A stretch of 5,501 bases of DNA, taken from contig CABTZC010000154.1 in the NCBI GenBank assembly GCA_902489185.1, positions 1 to 5,501 on the forward strand, in the 5' to 3' direction. Under the pieces are notes generated by a model, which was not told the DNA's origin, made no database searches, and saw only the letters and a program-made list of their open reading frames with translations. Made by a program: the position numbers and the translations under genes. This DNA comes from an uncultured Brevibacterium sp. (GTDB lineage: Bacteria; Actinomycetota; Actinomycetes; Actinomycetales; Brevibacteriaceae). Below are positions 5,143-5,501 of the stretch, piece after piece. Numbering within the stretch: the stretch's first letter is position 1; the number at the start of each line of letters is the position of its first letter.

Positions 5143-5501
5143 TCACCGGGTGCGCTTCCATTGAAATCCGCCGCTGAGCGCGCGCATAAGTGGTCGAGGC
5201 GTGACCTGCGAAAGCCCATATAAGACCTGGTAGCCCACCCCAGGCACACTTATGGTCTTGCCTGCGCGAGCATCTCGTAACGCAATCCGGGCGACTTCCG
5301 CCGGTTCCATCCACACATAGTCAGGGAATTCACGGCCTACGCCCATGCGGTGGTGAAAGTCGGTTGCGACGAATCCGGGGAGCACTGCTGTGCATGTGAC
5401 GGGGGTTCCGCGTAGGTCATGTGCGAGCGATTCGGTGAAGACTGTGGCCGCGGCTTTTTCGGCTGCGTAGGTTCCTTGCGTGGTCACCGCGGCCAGGGAG
5501 G
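5143..5501 (-). CDS. Short-chain dehydrogenase/reductase, C-terminal part (5' end beyond window)
   Basis: This is an NAD(P)-dependent oxidoreductase of the classical SDR family; the substrate is unknown. Only the last 118 residues are in the window. The first visible residues, SLAAVTTQGTYAAEKAAATVFTESLAHDL, contain the catalytic Tyr-x-x-x-Lys (YAAEK), and the first visible serine lies where the catalytic Ser would be expected. VTCTAVLPGFVATDF is the usual PG motif after the following strand. The C-terminal section with EPAEVARIALRDARAGKTISVPG and TPRPLMRAL resembles the DltE/YqjQ-like group of SDRs. The Rossmann nucleotide-binding half lies outside. The GTG at 5487 is an internal valine codon, not a start, because the catalytic region is already under way upstream of it. 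The stop is TGA at 5143-5145. The terminator at 4850-4886 separates this gene from pyrE. Confidence 0.9.
   Translation of the reverse strand, partial: SLAAVTTQGTYAAEKAAATVFTESLAHDLRGTPVTCTAVLPGFVATDFHHRMGVGREFPDYVWMEPAEVARIALRDARAGKTISVPGVGYQVLYGLSQVTPRPLMRALSGGFQWKRTR

Noticed and set aside
1..5501. CRISPR arrays, insertion sequences, tRNA or rRNA genes and phage genes.
   Set aside because: No spaced direct repeats, transposase motifs, tRNA-like cloverleaf or rRNA segments were seen. The region reads as core chromosome with an ABC cluster.

Overview
The window reads as an ordinary chromosomal stretch of a moderately high-GC Gram-positive, almost certainly an actinomycete (Actinomycetota), possibly Micrococcales. 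The evidence is an LppM-type lipoprotein, GTG and TTG starts, ATGA-overlapping genes, a pyrE start with a -10 box but no ribosome binding site, and a pyrE/SpoU-methyltransferase neighbourhood of a kind I recall from other actinobacteria. The genus cannot be fixed from the sequence. Every convincing gene lies on the minus strand, so the genes are described here in transcription order, from high to low coordinates.

5501-5143: the C-terminal 118 residues of a classical short-chain dehydrogenase/reductase, cut by the window edge. 5142-4785: a 358-base stretch without a protein gene. It holds a hairpin behind the dehydrogenase (5076-5102), a good sigma70-like promoter (4970-4998) and a compact predicted small RNA of about 115 nt (4963-4849). 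The RNA has three hairpins with GGGG-bearing loops and ends in an intrinsic terminator. A leaderless-type -10 box (4792-4797) sits just before pyrE. 4784-4203: pyrE, orotate phosphoribosyltransferase of de novo pyrimidine synthesis.

4202-4015: a 188-base gap with a G-run cluster, CTAG repeats and a Shine-Dalgarno. 4014-972: a tightly packed cluster of three genes joined by two ATGA overlaps. These are a NatA-type ABC ATPase with altered Q- and H-loops, an ABC-2 (NatB-like) permease with long charged cytoplasmic tails, and a SpoU/TrmH-family RNA 2'-O-methyltransferase. 926-1: after 45 bases, an LppM-family lipoprotein with a C-terminal membrane helix and a Gly/Pro/Gln/Tyr-rich cytoplasmic tail that runs off the window.

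The ATPase and permease form one transporter, probably an exporter. The methyltransferase and lipoprotein have no obvious mechanistic link to it beyond co-transcription. The most novel item is the small RNA upstream of pyrE. Its promoter, terminator and wobble-pair pattern all point to the minus strand, and it carries the same GGGGA core in all three hairpins. I can assign it to no named RNA family.
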